Positions 9,301 through 15,287 of a stretch of 43,040 nt of DNA are shown here, piece by piece. Under the pieces are notes generated by a model. It had not been told where the DNA came from, ran no database searches, and saw only the letters and a program-made list of their open reading frames with translations. The DNA comes from an uncultured Polaribacter sp. GTDB lineage: Bacteria; Bacteroidota; Bacteroidia; Flavobacteriales; Flavobacteriaceae. The number at the start of each line of letters is the position of its first letter. Position 1 is the first letter of the stretch. Where the stretch lies: assembly GCF_947495205.1 (NCBI RefSeq), contig NZ_CANLXV010000018.1, positions 1 to 43,040 on the forward strand, written 5' to 3'. The translations under genes and the position numbers were made by a program.

Positions 9301-9560
9301 ACAGAACTACAGACATGCGTTTAATAGATCAAAGTTACTTAAGTATTAATAATATTAATTTTGGATATCTATTAAAAAATGAAGTTACAAAAAAATATAA
9401 TATAGAAAGTATTAGGCTTTATGGTACAATAAATAATGGTTTCTTGTTATATAGTGCAAGGCAAGGTTATGACCCAAGACTTAGTATAGCAGGTACATCA
9501 TCTGCAGAATTTGGAGCCAATAGAACAATTTCATTTGGAGTAAATGTTAAACTTAATTAA
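6381..9560 (+). CDS. SusC/RagA family TonB-dependent outer membrane transporter
   Basis: 1059 residues. Imports a large nutrient (glycan, peptide or other polymer fragment) across the outer membrane using TonB energy, together with the SusD-like lipoprotein that follows. Order of parts: signal peptide to about residue 23 (ending NAQ); carboxypeptidase-regulatory-like beta-sandwich ~25-105 (GTVKDNNSVLPGVSILIKGT, GTETDFDGNFSI); TonB-box-like LNEVVVVAYGTQ; plug domain ~120-230 (IRIRGFGSINADSAPLIVLD, ASSTSLYGNKASNGVLLITT); then a large beta-barrel ending in the terminal strand TISFGVNVKLN. Ten bases separate it from the susD-like gene. No hydrolase, SusR or sigma/anti-sigma gene lies beside it, so the substrate is not indicated. 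Confidence 0.95.
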   Translation: MKKNLKRPLFFAMLFCVILITNAQKKIITGTVKDNNSVLPGVSILIKGTAKGTETDFDGNFSINASQGDILVFSYLGYKKVEKTISNSNLLNITLVEDASSLNEVVVVAYGTQSRASLTGSVSVIDAKQIEASTFSNPVKSLEGLVSGLRIIQADGQPGSDPIIRIRGFGSINADSAPLIVLDGVPYTGSLNSINPQDIESTSVLKDASSTSLYGNKASNGVLLITTKKGSKNKTLINIDTRYGITQRGTKEYDIIKTPGEFYESYHSVLANSEFYAQGQAGTPVTIAQARQTASNNLIGALGYNLYDVSDETLVDPLTGKLNSAANLLVNDRWEDELFRNQATFSSTNLNVSGGSENTTYYFSLGTEENNGYTVRSNFKRHTARFKVNARKIARVLSLTGDVSYAKSYSQSVPGDGGNTFSNAFFWTRRIAPVFPVFQYDADWNPILNPNNPGGRAYDFGVPQDFGGGNIRGPRNYAPGEHPLAVIENTTETNERDNFNIGFRAKIDLPFDIKFEYVANLLTEIDQGTDFTRPGAGAFAASQNGLLTNNRDNFSAFTNQQLLTWKNSKGRNSYDVLLGHETYEENFTTLGLTKYNIVGGFSPILDNTSKYISASNYNTSYVTEGYFSRFIYGLDNSYYINLTGRYDASSVFDPSVRWGAFWSAGASWVISNEEFMKDFSDTIGYAKLAANYGTTGNDRILYPGGGRNLVAFENQYEVDENNEELTAQLLFLGNNKLTWERAASFDVALEMSLLDRVNLSLGYYNKTSNDLLFNTPLRVSSGNPSIPENVGSMVNSGFEFEVAVDAVKKEKFNVNINANLSTLKNEITKLPVGRDSIQSGNFRRVVGRSIFDYYMRKSAPVNPENGNARWFKVDPATGEDVITEVFSEADRYFLDKKAIPAITGGFGTNIQLGNFSLAVQFAYQLGGYGIDNEFFSLLGATTNVTNFAGYDQTWTVDNPTASLPRVDPLETDQYRTTDMRLIDQSYLSINNINFGYLLKNEVTKKYNIESIRLYGTINNGFLLYSARQGYDPRLSIAGTSSAEFGANRTISFGVNVKLN

Positions 9561-9570
9561 ATAAAATATT

Positions 9571-11058
9571 ATGAAACTATATAAATTTTTTAAAATAAAA
9601 AATATAAAGTATTTAGCGCTGTTTGTTATTGCCGCTTTAGGTACATCATGTGCAGATTTAGATCAAAATTTTGAAGATGAAAGATATTTAACCACTTCTC
9701 ATTTTAATGAAATATCAGCATCTGGAGGTACTGTTGGTATAGAAGCTATAGATGGTGCTATTCTATCTTATTTTAGAGATGGAGAAAATGGAGAAATTGA
9801 ATTCGGAATGAAAGCAATTGATCTAGGAATGGATTTAAGAAGTAATGATATCGACATGAGCAGAAGCACCTGGTTTGGAGCTTGGAATAGATATGACAAT
9901 ACTATTTTAACATCAGGTGATAATGATTTTATTTGGACATTTTTTTACAGAATAATTAAAGATTCAAATGAAGTAATCAATCTTATTCCTGATACAGCAA
10001 CAGACGAAAATGTTCTTGCTTTTAAACACAAAGCTTACGCTTACAGAGCTATTGCTTATTTTTATTTATTACGTATATATCAACACACAAAGGCAGTTGA
10101 TTCAGAACTATCAATTCCTCTAAACAACGGTGCAGAACTTGGTTCGCCAAAAGTTCCTGTTGGTGAAGTAAAAATGCAAATACTTAGTGATTTAACATTA
10201 GCTTATAACGGATTAAAAAACTACAATAGACCAAGCGTACAAGTGGTAGATGCTAATGTAGTTGCCGCTTATTTAGCTAGATATCATTTAACTTATGAAA
10301 ATTGGTCTGAGGCAGAGAAATTTGCAGATATTGCAATGAAGGTAGGTTCTTTGAGTACAGATGTAATGCATGGTTTTGATGAGTTATCTTTATCAGAAAC
10401 AATATGGGGTGCAGAAGTTACTGCAACTACCTCAGAAATATATCAATCTTTCTTTTCGCATATAAGTCAGATAAATGATGGGTATAGTGGTTGGAATCAT
10501 TTTAAAACCGTAAACTCTAACTTGTATAATATGATACCAGACACTGATAGAAGAAAACAATGGTTTGCTGATCAAGAATATTCTTCTGGTGTGGTAATTG
10601 TTCCAGGAACTTGGAGTCATTATAATATTACGCCTAAATACACAAGTTTAAAATTTATAGCACAACCTGGACCAGGAGTGTTTATTGGAGATTATATATA
10701 TTTAAGAAATGCTGAATTTTATTTAACAAAAGCAGAAGCATTAGCAAGACAAAATAAAATTGCTGAAGCACAACAAGTTTTGTTTGACCTTAATACTACT
10801 CGTGATGATGCTTATGTGAAATCTACAAATACTGGTCAAAGCTTAATAGACGAGATATTAATGTATCGTAGAATAGAATTGTGGGGAGAAGGATTAGCTT
10901 CTTTTGATATGGCTAGAAACGGTGTTGGTTTAAATAGGCAAGATGGAAGAGAAAATTTAGTACAACCAGGAGCAGATATTGTAATACCAGCATTAGATCC
11001 TAAAATGATTTTTGAAATTCCTATCAGAGAAATTGACGGAAATCCAGATATTAATTAG
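9571..11058 (+). CDS. SusD/RagB family nutrient-binding outer membrane lipoprotein
   Basis: 495 residues. It forms the surface lid of the SusC-type transporter and binds its cargo. The signal peptide ends at LGTSC, followed by ADLDQNFEDE, an acidic export signal. Family features: the N-terminal RYLTTSHF segment, the TPR-like helical part (AFKHKAYAYRAIAYFYLLRI), and the C-terminal RNAEFYLTKAEALARQNKIA...RRIELWGEGLASFDMARNG...IFEIPIREIDGNPDIN stretch seen in SusD proteins (quoted in pieces). It is the second gene of a two-gene operon with susC and ends at a strong terminator. Confidence 0.94.
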   Translation: MKLYKFFKIKNIKYLALFVIAALGTSCADLDQNFEDERYLTTSHFNEISASGGTVGIEAIDGAILSYFRDGENGEIEFGMKAIDLGMDLRSNDIDMSRSTWFGAWNRYDNTILTSGDNDFIWTFFYRIIKDSNEVINLIPDTATDENVLAFKHKAYAYRAIAYFYLLRIYQHTKAVDSELSIPLNNGAELGSPKVPVGEVKMQILSDLTLAYNGLKNYNRPSVQVVDANVVAAYLARYHLTYENWSEAEKFADIAMKVGSLSTDVMHGFDELSLSETIWGAEVTATTSEIYQSFFSHISQINDGYSGWNHFKTVNSNLYNMIPDTDRRKQWFADQEYSSGVVIVPGTWSHYNITPKYTSLKFIAQPGPGVFIGDYIYLRNAEFYLTKAEALARQNKIAEAQQVLFDLNTTRDDAYVKSTNTGQSLIDEILMYRRIELWGEGLASFDMARNGVGLNRQDGRENLVQPGADIVIPALDPKMIFEIPIREIDGNPDIN

Positions 11059-11082
11059 TAATACCTATTTAAGTAATATTTT

Positions 11083-11112
11083 AAAGCCAGAGAATTTTTC
11101 TCTGGCTTTTTT
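11083..11112 (+). terminator. Intrinsic terminator of the susCD operon
   Basis: AAAGCCAGAGAA (11083-11094) pairs with TTCTCTGGCTTT (11098-11109), loop TTT, followed by a T run. It may also stop minus-strand transcription from pyrF. Confidence 0.88.
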
Positions 11113-11143
11113 AATTATAAGAAAAAAAATCTTAAAGATTTTA

Positions 11144-11953
11144 TTATAAAAACATGGTCATTTGTAGTTGCAGTTCTTTTGCTTTTTCTGCAGCCTTTTC
11201 TGCAAAATCTGTATTGTTAGAAGCATAAATAATTCCTCGAGAAGAGTTTATTAAAAGACCAATATTTTCTGATAAACCATATTTACAAACATCTTGCAAG
11301 CTGCCACCTTGTGCACCAACTCCTGGCACTAATAGAAAAGAATTAGGTACAATTTTTCTAATTTCTTTAAAATATTCCGCCTTTGTTGCACCAACAACAT
11401 ACATTAGGTTTTCTGAATTTTGCCAAGATTTAGAAGTTTCTAAAACATGTTTGTAAAGCTCAATATCGTCTATTTTTTTGGTCTGAAAATCAAAAGCTCC
11501 CTTATTAGAAGTTAAGGCTAGCATAATGGTATGTTTATTTTTAAAAGCTAAAAAAGGTTCTATAGAATCTTTACCCATATAAGGGGCAACAGTTACAGAA
11601 TCAAACGCTAAATCTTCTAAAAATGCCTTTGCGTACATGGTAGACGTATTTCCAATATCTCCTCTTTTTGCGTCGGCAATGGTATATATTTCTGGGTAAT
11701 TTGTATTTAAATAATTAATAGTTTTTTCTAAAGATTGCCATCCTTTTAAACCATAAGCTTCATAAAAAGCTGTGTTAGGCTTGTAAGCCACACAAAGGTG
11801 GTGAGTAGCATCTATAATGGTTTTGTTAAAAGCAAAAATAGGATCTTCATCAGCTAACAAATGACTTGGAATTTTGTTTAAATCAACATCTAATCCAATA
11901 CATAAAAACGATTTTTTCTTTCTAATTTGGGCAACAAGTTCTTGTGTGGTCAT
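11144..11953 (-). CDS. pyrF: Orotidine 5'-phosphate decarboxylase (type 2)
   Basis: Converts OMP to UMP, the last step of de novo pyrimidine synthesis. 269 residues from the ATG at 11953, the usual length of the type 2 (archaeal/actinobacterial-like) branch. Seen: [14 protein letters not shown] near the start, the catalytic Asp-Lys-Asp segment [14 protein letters not shown], and the phosphate-binding [11 protein letters not shown] and [14 protein letters not shown] frame continues upstream to 12010, but a consensus promoter lies in that stretch, so the shorter start is correct. Single-gene transcript. Confidence 0.94.
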   Translation of the reverse strand: MTTQELVAQIRKKKSFLCIGLDVDLNKIPSHLLADEDPIFAFNKTIIDATHHLCVAYKPNTAFYEAYGLKGWQSLEKTINYLNTNYPEIYTIADAKRGDIGNTSTMYAKAFLEDLAFDSVTVAPYMGKDSIEPFLAFKNKHTIMLALTSNKGAFDFQTKKIDDIELYKHVLETSKSWQNSENLMYVVGATKAEYFKEIRKIVPNSFLLVPGVGAQGGSLQDVCKYGLSENIGLLINSSRGIIYASNNTDFAEKAAEKAKELQLQMTMFL

Positions 11954-11971
11954 AATTTTTATAAAGTTGCA

Positions 11972-12001
11972 CAAAAATACTTTATTTTGTAAGCTTTTCA
12001 A
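11972..12001 (-). promoter_or_regulatory. Promoter of pyrF (TTG-N19-TATTTTTG)
   Basis: On the minus strand TTG (plus-strand CAA 11999-12001) is followed after exactly 19 bases by TATTTTTG (plus-strand 11972-11979). This is a full match to the Bacteroidota consensus, 18 bases before the ATG. Confidence 0.8.
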
Positions 12002-12040
12002 CCAGAACAAGACAAAAAATTAAATATAATTTAAAATATA

Positions 12041-12535
12041 ATGAATCAAATTACCCTAATTTGTATGCTCTTTTTAATGAGTTGTAATTTAGAAAAACCT
12101 ACACAATTTTCTGAATTGGCATTAAAGGATAGCGCATATGCATTAAACAAAGAGTCGTTTACAATAAAGGCAATTTTAGAGAAGTATAAAGGCAAAAAAA
12201 TAGTAATAGATGTTTGGGCTTCCTGGTGTGGAGATTGCATAAGAGCTTTGCCTGCGGTAAGAAATTTGCAAAAGAGTTATCCCAATGTAGTTTTTTTATT
12301 TTTATCTGTAGATACTAGTAAAACTGCATGGAAAAACGGTGTAAGAAGATTTAATTTGCAAGGAGAACATTATAATTTACCAAAAGGAATGAAAGATGGC
12401 GATTTTGTAGATTTTATTAATTTAGGATGGATACCAAGATATATGGTTATTGATGAAACCGGCAAAATAGCACTTTTTAAAGCCACAAGCGCCTCAGACT
12501 CTGATATTGAAAAAGCTTTGAATACGGTTTTATAA
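12041..12535 (+). CDS. TlpA-like thioredoxin-fold lipoprotein
   Basis: 164 residues. Periplasm-facing thiol-disulfide oxidoreductase of the TlpA/ResA type. Lipobox LMSC with lipidated Cys15 after a short signal, then a thioredoxin fold containing WASWCGDCI (redox Cys63 and Cys66) and the cis-Pro loop in LGWIPRYMVIDETGKI. The central dipeptide is Gly-Asp, common in Bacteroidota TlpA-like proteins. Partner proteins are not indicated by context. It is divergent from pyrF and upstream of tpiA on the same strand. Confidence 0.9.
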   Translation: MNQITLICMLFLMSCNLEKPTQFSELALKDSAYALNKESFTIKAILEKYKGKKIVIDVWASWCGDCIRALPAVRNLQKSYPNVVFLFLSVDTSKTAWKNGVRRFNLQGEHYNLPKGMKDGDFVDFINLGWIPRYMVIDETGKIALFKATSASDSDIEKALNTVL

Positions 12536-12646
12536 ATCGTTTTAGTAACTATTTATATAATCGTATTAAAATTAGTTTTGGTTTCTTAAATTTACATCAG
12601 AATTTAAAAGTTAAAAAACTGTTTTTAAAACATTAAAATACTAATT

Positions 12647-13405
12647 ATGAGAACTAAGATTGTTGCCGGAAATTGGAAACTAAACAATACAAAAGAAGAG
12701 AGTAAAACGTTAATTAAAGATTTAAAGAAAGCAATAGAAGATAAGAAACTAAAAAACACGCGTGTTATTGTAGCGCCAACATTTGTAAATTTAGCTTCCT
12801 CTGTAAAAACTGCAAAAAAATCTAAAATAGAAGTAGTTGCACAGAACATGCATCAAGCAAAAAATGGTGCATATACAGGCGAGGTTTCTGCAGAAATGTT
12901 AAAAGCTATTGGTGTAAAAACTGTAATTTTAGGACACTCAGAAAGAAGAACCTATTTTAATGAAACAGATGCCGCTTTGGCAGAAAAAGTAAATACAATC
13001 TTAGAAAACAAAATGGAAACTATTTTTTGTTTTGGAGAATTGTTAGAAGATAGAAAAGCAGACAAGCACTTTGAAGTAGTAGAAAGTCAATTAAGTAATG
13101 CTTTATTTCATTTAAAAGGCGCAGATTTTAAAAGTATTATTTTAGCTTATGAACCAGTTTGGGCAATTGGTACAGGAGAAACTGCAAGTCCAGAACAAGC
13201 ACAAGAAATGCATGCGTTTATTAGAAGCATTATAGAAAAGAAATATACTAAAGAAGTAGCAGATAATGTATCTATTTTATACGGTGGAAGTGTAAAACCA
13301 GCAAACGCAGAAGAAATTTTTTCTAAGCCAGATGTAGATGGTGGTTTAATTGGTGGTGCTGCATTAAAAGTAGCTGATTTTACAGCTATTATTAAAGCAA
13401 TATAA
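12647..13405 (+). CDS. tpiA: Triosephosphate isomerase
   Basis: Interconverts dihydroxyacetone phosphate and glyceraldehyde 3-phosphate in glycolysis and gluconeogenesis. 252 residues, normal length. Active-site residues are visible: Lys11 in AGNWKLN, His97 in ILGHSERR, Glu169 in [11 protein letters not shown], plus the phosphate loop LYGGSVKP and [18 protein letters not shown] box at 12573-12580 could be its -7 element, with a leader near 60 bases. Ends at a long hairpin terminator. Confidence 0.97.
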   Translation: MRTKIVAGNWKLNNTKEESKTLIKDLKKAIEDKKLKNTRVIVAPTFVNLASSVKTAKKSKIEVVAQNMHQAKNGAYTGEVSAEMLKAIGVKTVILGHSERRTYFNETDAALAEKVNTILENKMETIFCFGELLEDRKADKHFEVVESQLSNALFHLKGADFKSIILAYEPVWAIGTGETASPEQAQEMHAFIRSIIEKKYTKEVADNVSILYGGSVKPANAEEIFSKPDVDGGLIGGAALKVADFTAIIKAI

Positions 13406-13437
13406 AAGGCGTTTTTCTAAACAAAAACCAATAAATT

Positions 13438-13474
13438 TGCATTGAGATTTTTAAAATCTTGATGCATTTTTTTT
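13438..13474 (+). terminator. Intrinsic terminator after tpiA
   Basis: 13438-13449 pairs with 13455-13466 (12 bp, two of them G-U), with a 5-base loop and T8. The first bases overlap a TAAATTTG box (13432-13439) that could be the prmA promoter, so terminator and promoter may be interleaved. Confidence 0.8.
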
Positions 13475-13485
13475 AGAATAATTTT

Positions 13486-14322
13486 ATGGATAATATTTAT
13501 ATAGAATACAATTTTACGGTTGCACCAAAAGAACCAGCTACAGAAATTTTAATAGCAGAATTAGGTAATATAGGTTTTGAAAGTTTTGTAGAAACAGAAA
13601 ATGGTGTAACGGCTTACATTCAGAAAAACGATTGGAATGCAGGTATTTTAGAAACCGTTTTTGTATTAAATTCTAAAGAATTTTCTATTAAATACAATCA
13701 AAAAGAAGTAGCACAAACCAATTGGAATGCAGAATGGGAAAAGAATTTTGAACCCATACAAGTAGATGGTTTAGTAAGTATAAGAGCACCTTTTCATAAT
13801 AATCCTAATTTAAAATATGATATTGTAATAGAACCTAAAATGAGTTTTGGTACAGGACATCATGAAACCACACACATGATGGTGCAACATTTATTAAATT
13901 TAAATTTAGAAAATAAAAAAGTGCTAGATATGGGTTGTGGCACCGGAATTTTAGCAATTTTTGCAGAAATGAAAGGCGCAAAACCTTTAGATGCTATAGA
14001 TATTGATAATTGGTGTTATGAAAATTCTTTAGAAAATGTTACGCGCAACAATTGCAAACATATTAGTGTTTACGAAGGCGATTCATCTTTATTAATCAAT
14101 AAAAAGTACAACGTAATTATTGCAAACATCAACAGAAATATTTTATTGATGGATATGGAAATTTACACCAATTGTTTAGAAGAAAAAGGAATTTTATTGT
14201 TAAGCGGTTTTTATGAAGAAGACATACCCGTTATAGATGCAGAAGTTTCTAAATACAATTTAAAATTAGAAACATATATACAACGTAACAATTGGGTTGC
14301 ATTAAAATATAATAAGTCTTAA
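13486..14322 (+). CDS. prmA: Ribosomal protein L11 methyltransferase
   Basis: 278 residues. Uses SAM to methylate ribosomal protein L11. Substrate-recognition N-terminal domain (~1-95, including NWNAEWEKNFEPI), then a Rossmann methylase with PKMSFGTGHHETTHMM, the SAM-binding VLDMGCGTGILAIFAEMKGA and the NINRNILL motif, the PrmA form of the NPPY-like loop. The stop codon is part of the promoter of the next gene (clpS, 10 bases on). Confidence 0.95.
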   Translation: MDNIYIEYNFTVAPKEPATEILIAELGNIGFESFVETENGVTAYIQKNDWNAGILETVFVLNSKEFSIKYNQKEVAQTNWNAEWEKNFEPIQVDGLVSIRAPFHNNPNLKYDIVIEPKMSFGTGHHETTHMMVQHLLNLNLENKKVLDMGCGTGILAIFAEMKGAKPLDAIDIDNWCYENSLENVTRNNCKHISVYEGDSSLLINKKYNVIIANINRNILLMDMEIYTNCLEEKGILLLSGFYEEDIPVIDAEVSKYNLKLETYIQRNNWVALKYNKS

Positions 14323-14327
14323 TTTTG
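14297..14327 (+). promoter_or_regulatory. Promoter of clpS inside the end of prmA
   Basis: TTG at 14297-14299, 20-base spacer, TAATTTTG at 14320-14327. The TA of the -7 box is the start of the prmA stop codon TAA. The box ends five bases before the clpS ATG, so a transcript from here would be leaderless. Confidence 0.7.
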
Positions 14328-14332
14328 CAAGT

Positions 14333-14608
14333 ATGAGTACAAAAGAAAAAATACAAGAAGAAGTAGACGTATTAGAGCAAGAAGTATTTCAGCATGAAAT
14401 TGTGTTGCATAACGATGATGTAAATACTTTTGATCATGTAATAGATTCTTTAGTGGCCGTTTGCGATCATAGTTTTGAGCAAGCAGAACAATGTGCAACC
14501 TTGGTACATTATAAAGGAAAATGTACCGTAAAATCTGGCGAGTTTAAAGATTTAGAACCAAGATGTTCTAAATTACTACAATTAGGCCTTTCTGCAGAAT
14601 TAATTTAA
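14333..14608 (+). CDS. clpS: ATP-dependent Clp protease adaptor ClpS
   Basis: 91 residues. Delivers N-degron substrates to ClpAP-type proteases. It shows the conserved LHNDDVNTFDHVIDSLVAVC segment (N-degron pocket around Asn-Asp-Asp), the EQAEQCATLVHYKGKCTVKS helix-turn and the closing LGLSAELI. The first ~20 residues are the usual flexible, charged N-terminal extension. It has its own promoter within prmA and is followed after one base by the next small gene. Confidence 0.93.
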   Translation: MSTKEKIQEEVDVLEQEVFQHEIVLHNDDVNTFDHVIDSLVAVCDHSFEQAEQCATLVHYKGKCTVKSGEFKDLEPRCSKLLQLGLSAELI

Positions 14609-14609
14609 T

Positions 14610-14882
14610 ATGGATACTATTCTAGATTATTTTGAGTTTTCAGATTTCTTTACAGATAAAAGTGAAGCTTTTTCTGGAAATGAGATTGCTATAAGAGCGC
14701 TAAATGAAACGCATTTTTTAATTTTCGAAAAAGAAAATGAACAATTTAATTTGTATGTTTCTCGCTATGTTCATAAAAAAGATGTAGGTAAAAATAAACC
14801 TGAGATTTTAGAATTGGTGGTAAAAAACTACAAGAAAAGCCTACCAGAGCACAGAATTGCGCTTCGAAAATATATTGAGTAA
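14610..14882 (+). CDS. Hypothetical protein downstream of clpS
   Basis: 90 residues, soluble, no signal peptide, no family recognised. It has an acidic N-terminal half and a basic C terminus (VVKNYKKSLPEHRIALRKYIE). It starts one base after the clpS stop, so it is almost certainly translated from the same mRNA. A role linked to ClpS or proteolysis is only suggested by position. Confidence 0.7.
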   Translation: MDTILDYFEFSDFFTDKSEAFSGNEIAIRALNETHFLIFEKENEQFNLYVSRYVHKKDVGKNKPEILELVVKNYKKSLPEHRIALRKYIE

Positions 14883-14971
14883 ATCTACTCATAAAAAAAA
14901 TATTACTTTTTCTTTTAAATTTTGTGACTTTTTAAATTATATAGTGTCTTAACTATAGAAGATAAAAAAAA

Positions 14972-15160
14972 ATGAAAATTAAATACTTACTTATTTTGGT
15001 TGTTTTGCTGGTTCCTTTTATAGGATATGCACAAGTTGTGCCACCACCAATTCCGCCACCGCCGCCACCTGGTTTACCAATAGATGGTTTTGAGGTAATT
15101 TTAATAGCTTTAGGTGTTTTTCTAGGTGTATTTAAGATTTTTAAAGATAGTAGTAGTTAG
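14972..15160 (+). CDS. PID-CTERM sorting-signal mini-protein
   Basis: 62 residues. Signal peptide (MKIKYLLILVVLLVPFIGYA, cleavage probably before Q), a proline run VVPPPIPPPPPPGLPIDG, then one hydrophobic helix (FEVILIALGVFLGVFKI) and a short KDSSS tail. Pro-rich linker, Pro-Ile-Asp, transmembrane helix and basic residue form the PID-CTERM arrangement, a Bacteroidota C-terminal sorting signal thought to be handled by an exosortase-like system. After processing almost no mature domain would remain, which is odd. Ends at a strong terminator. Confidence 0.75.
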   Translation: MKIKYLLILVVLLVPFIGYAQVVPPPIPPPPPPGLPIDGFEVILIALGVFLGVFKIFKDSSS

Positions 15161-15187
15161 TATTTTTATACTAAGTTTGGTTAGACG

Positions 15188-15217
15188 AAAACCCCAAGTG
15201 TTATGCTTGGGGTTTTT
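15188..15217 (+). terminator. Intrinsic terminator after the PID-CTERM gene
   Basis: AAAACCCCAAG (15188-15198) pairs with CTTGGGGTTTT (15206-15216) around a 7-base loop, with T at the end. Confidence 0.88.
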
Positions 15218-15248
15218 AAATTGATATTGTTTTGTGTTTTTCAATTAA

Positions 15249-15280
15249 CAATGAGCTTAACAAGGGGCTTAAGCCCATTG
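15249..15280 (+). repeat. REP-like palindromic element, copy A (intergenic)
   Basis: Two 12-bp units, CAATGAGCTTAA and CAAGGGGCTTAA, followed by closing arm GCCCATTG. The closing arm pairs with unit 1 (CAATG/CATTG) with one mismatch in 12 bp, loop CAAGGGGC. The inner palindrome is GGGCTTAAGCCC (15265-15276). It lies eight bases beyond the stop codon of the restriction-modification gene. No T tract, so not a standard terminator. Confidence 0.8.
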
Positions 15281-15287
15281 TAATAAA

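Noticed and set aside
15249..15280. Palindrome A as the terminator of the restriction-modification gene
   Set aside because: No T tract follows on the minus strand, and the same palindrome occurs three times inside coding sequence, where a terminator would be harmful.
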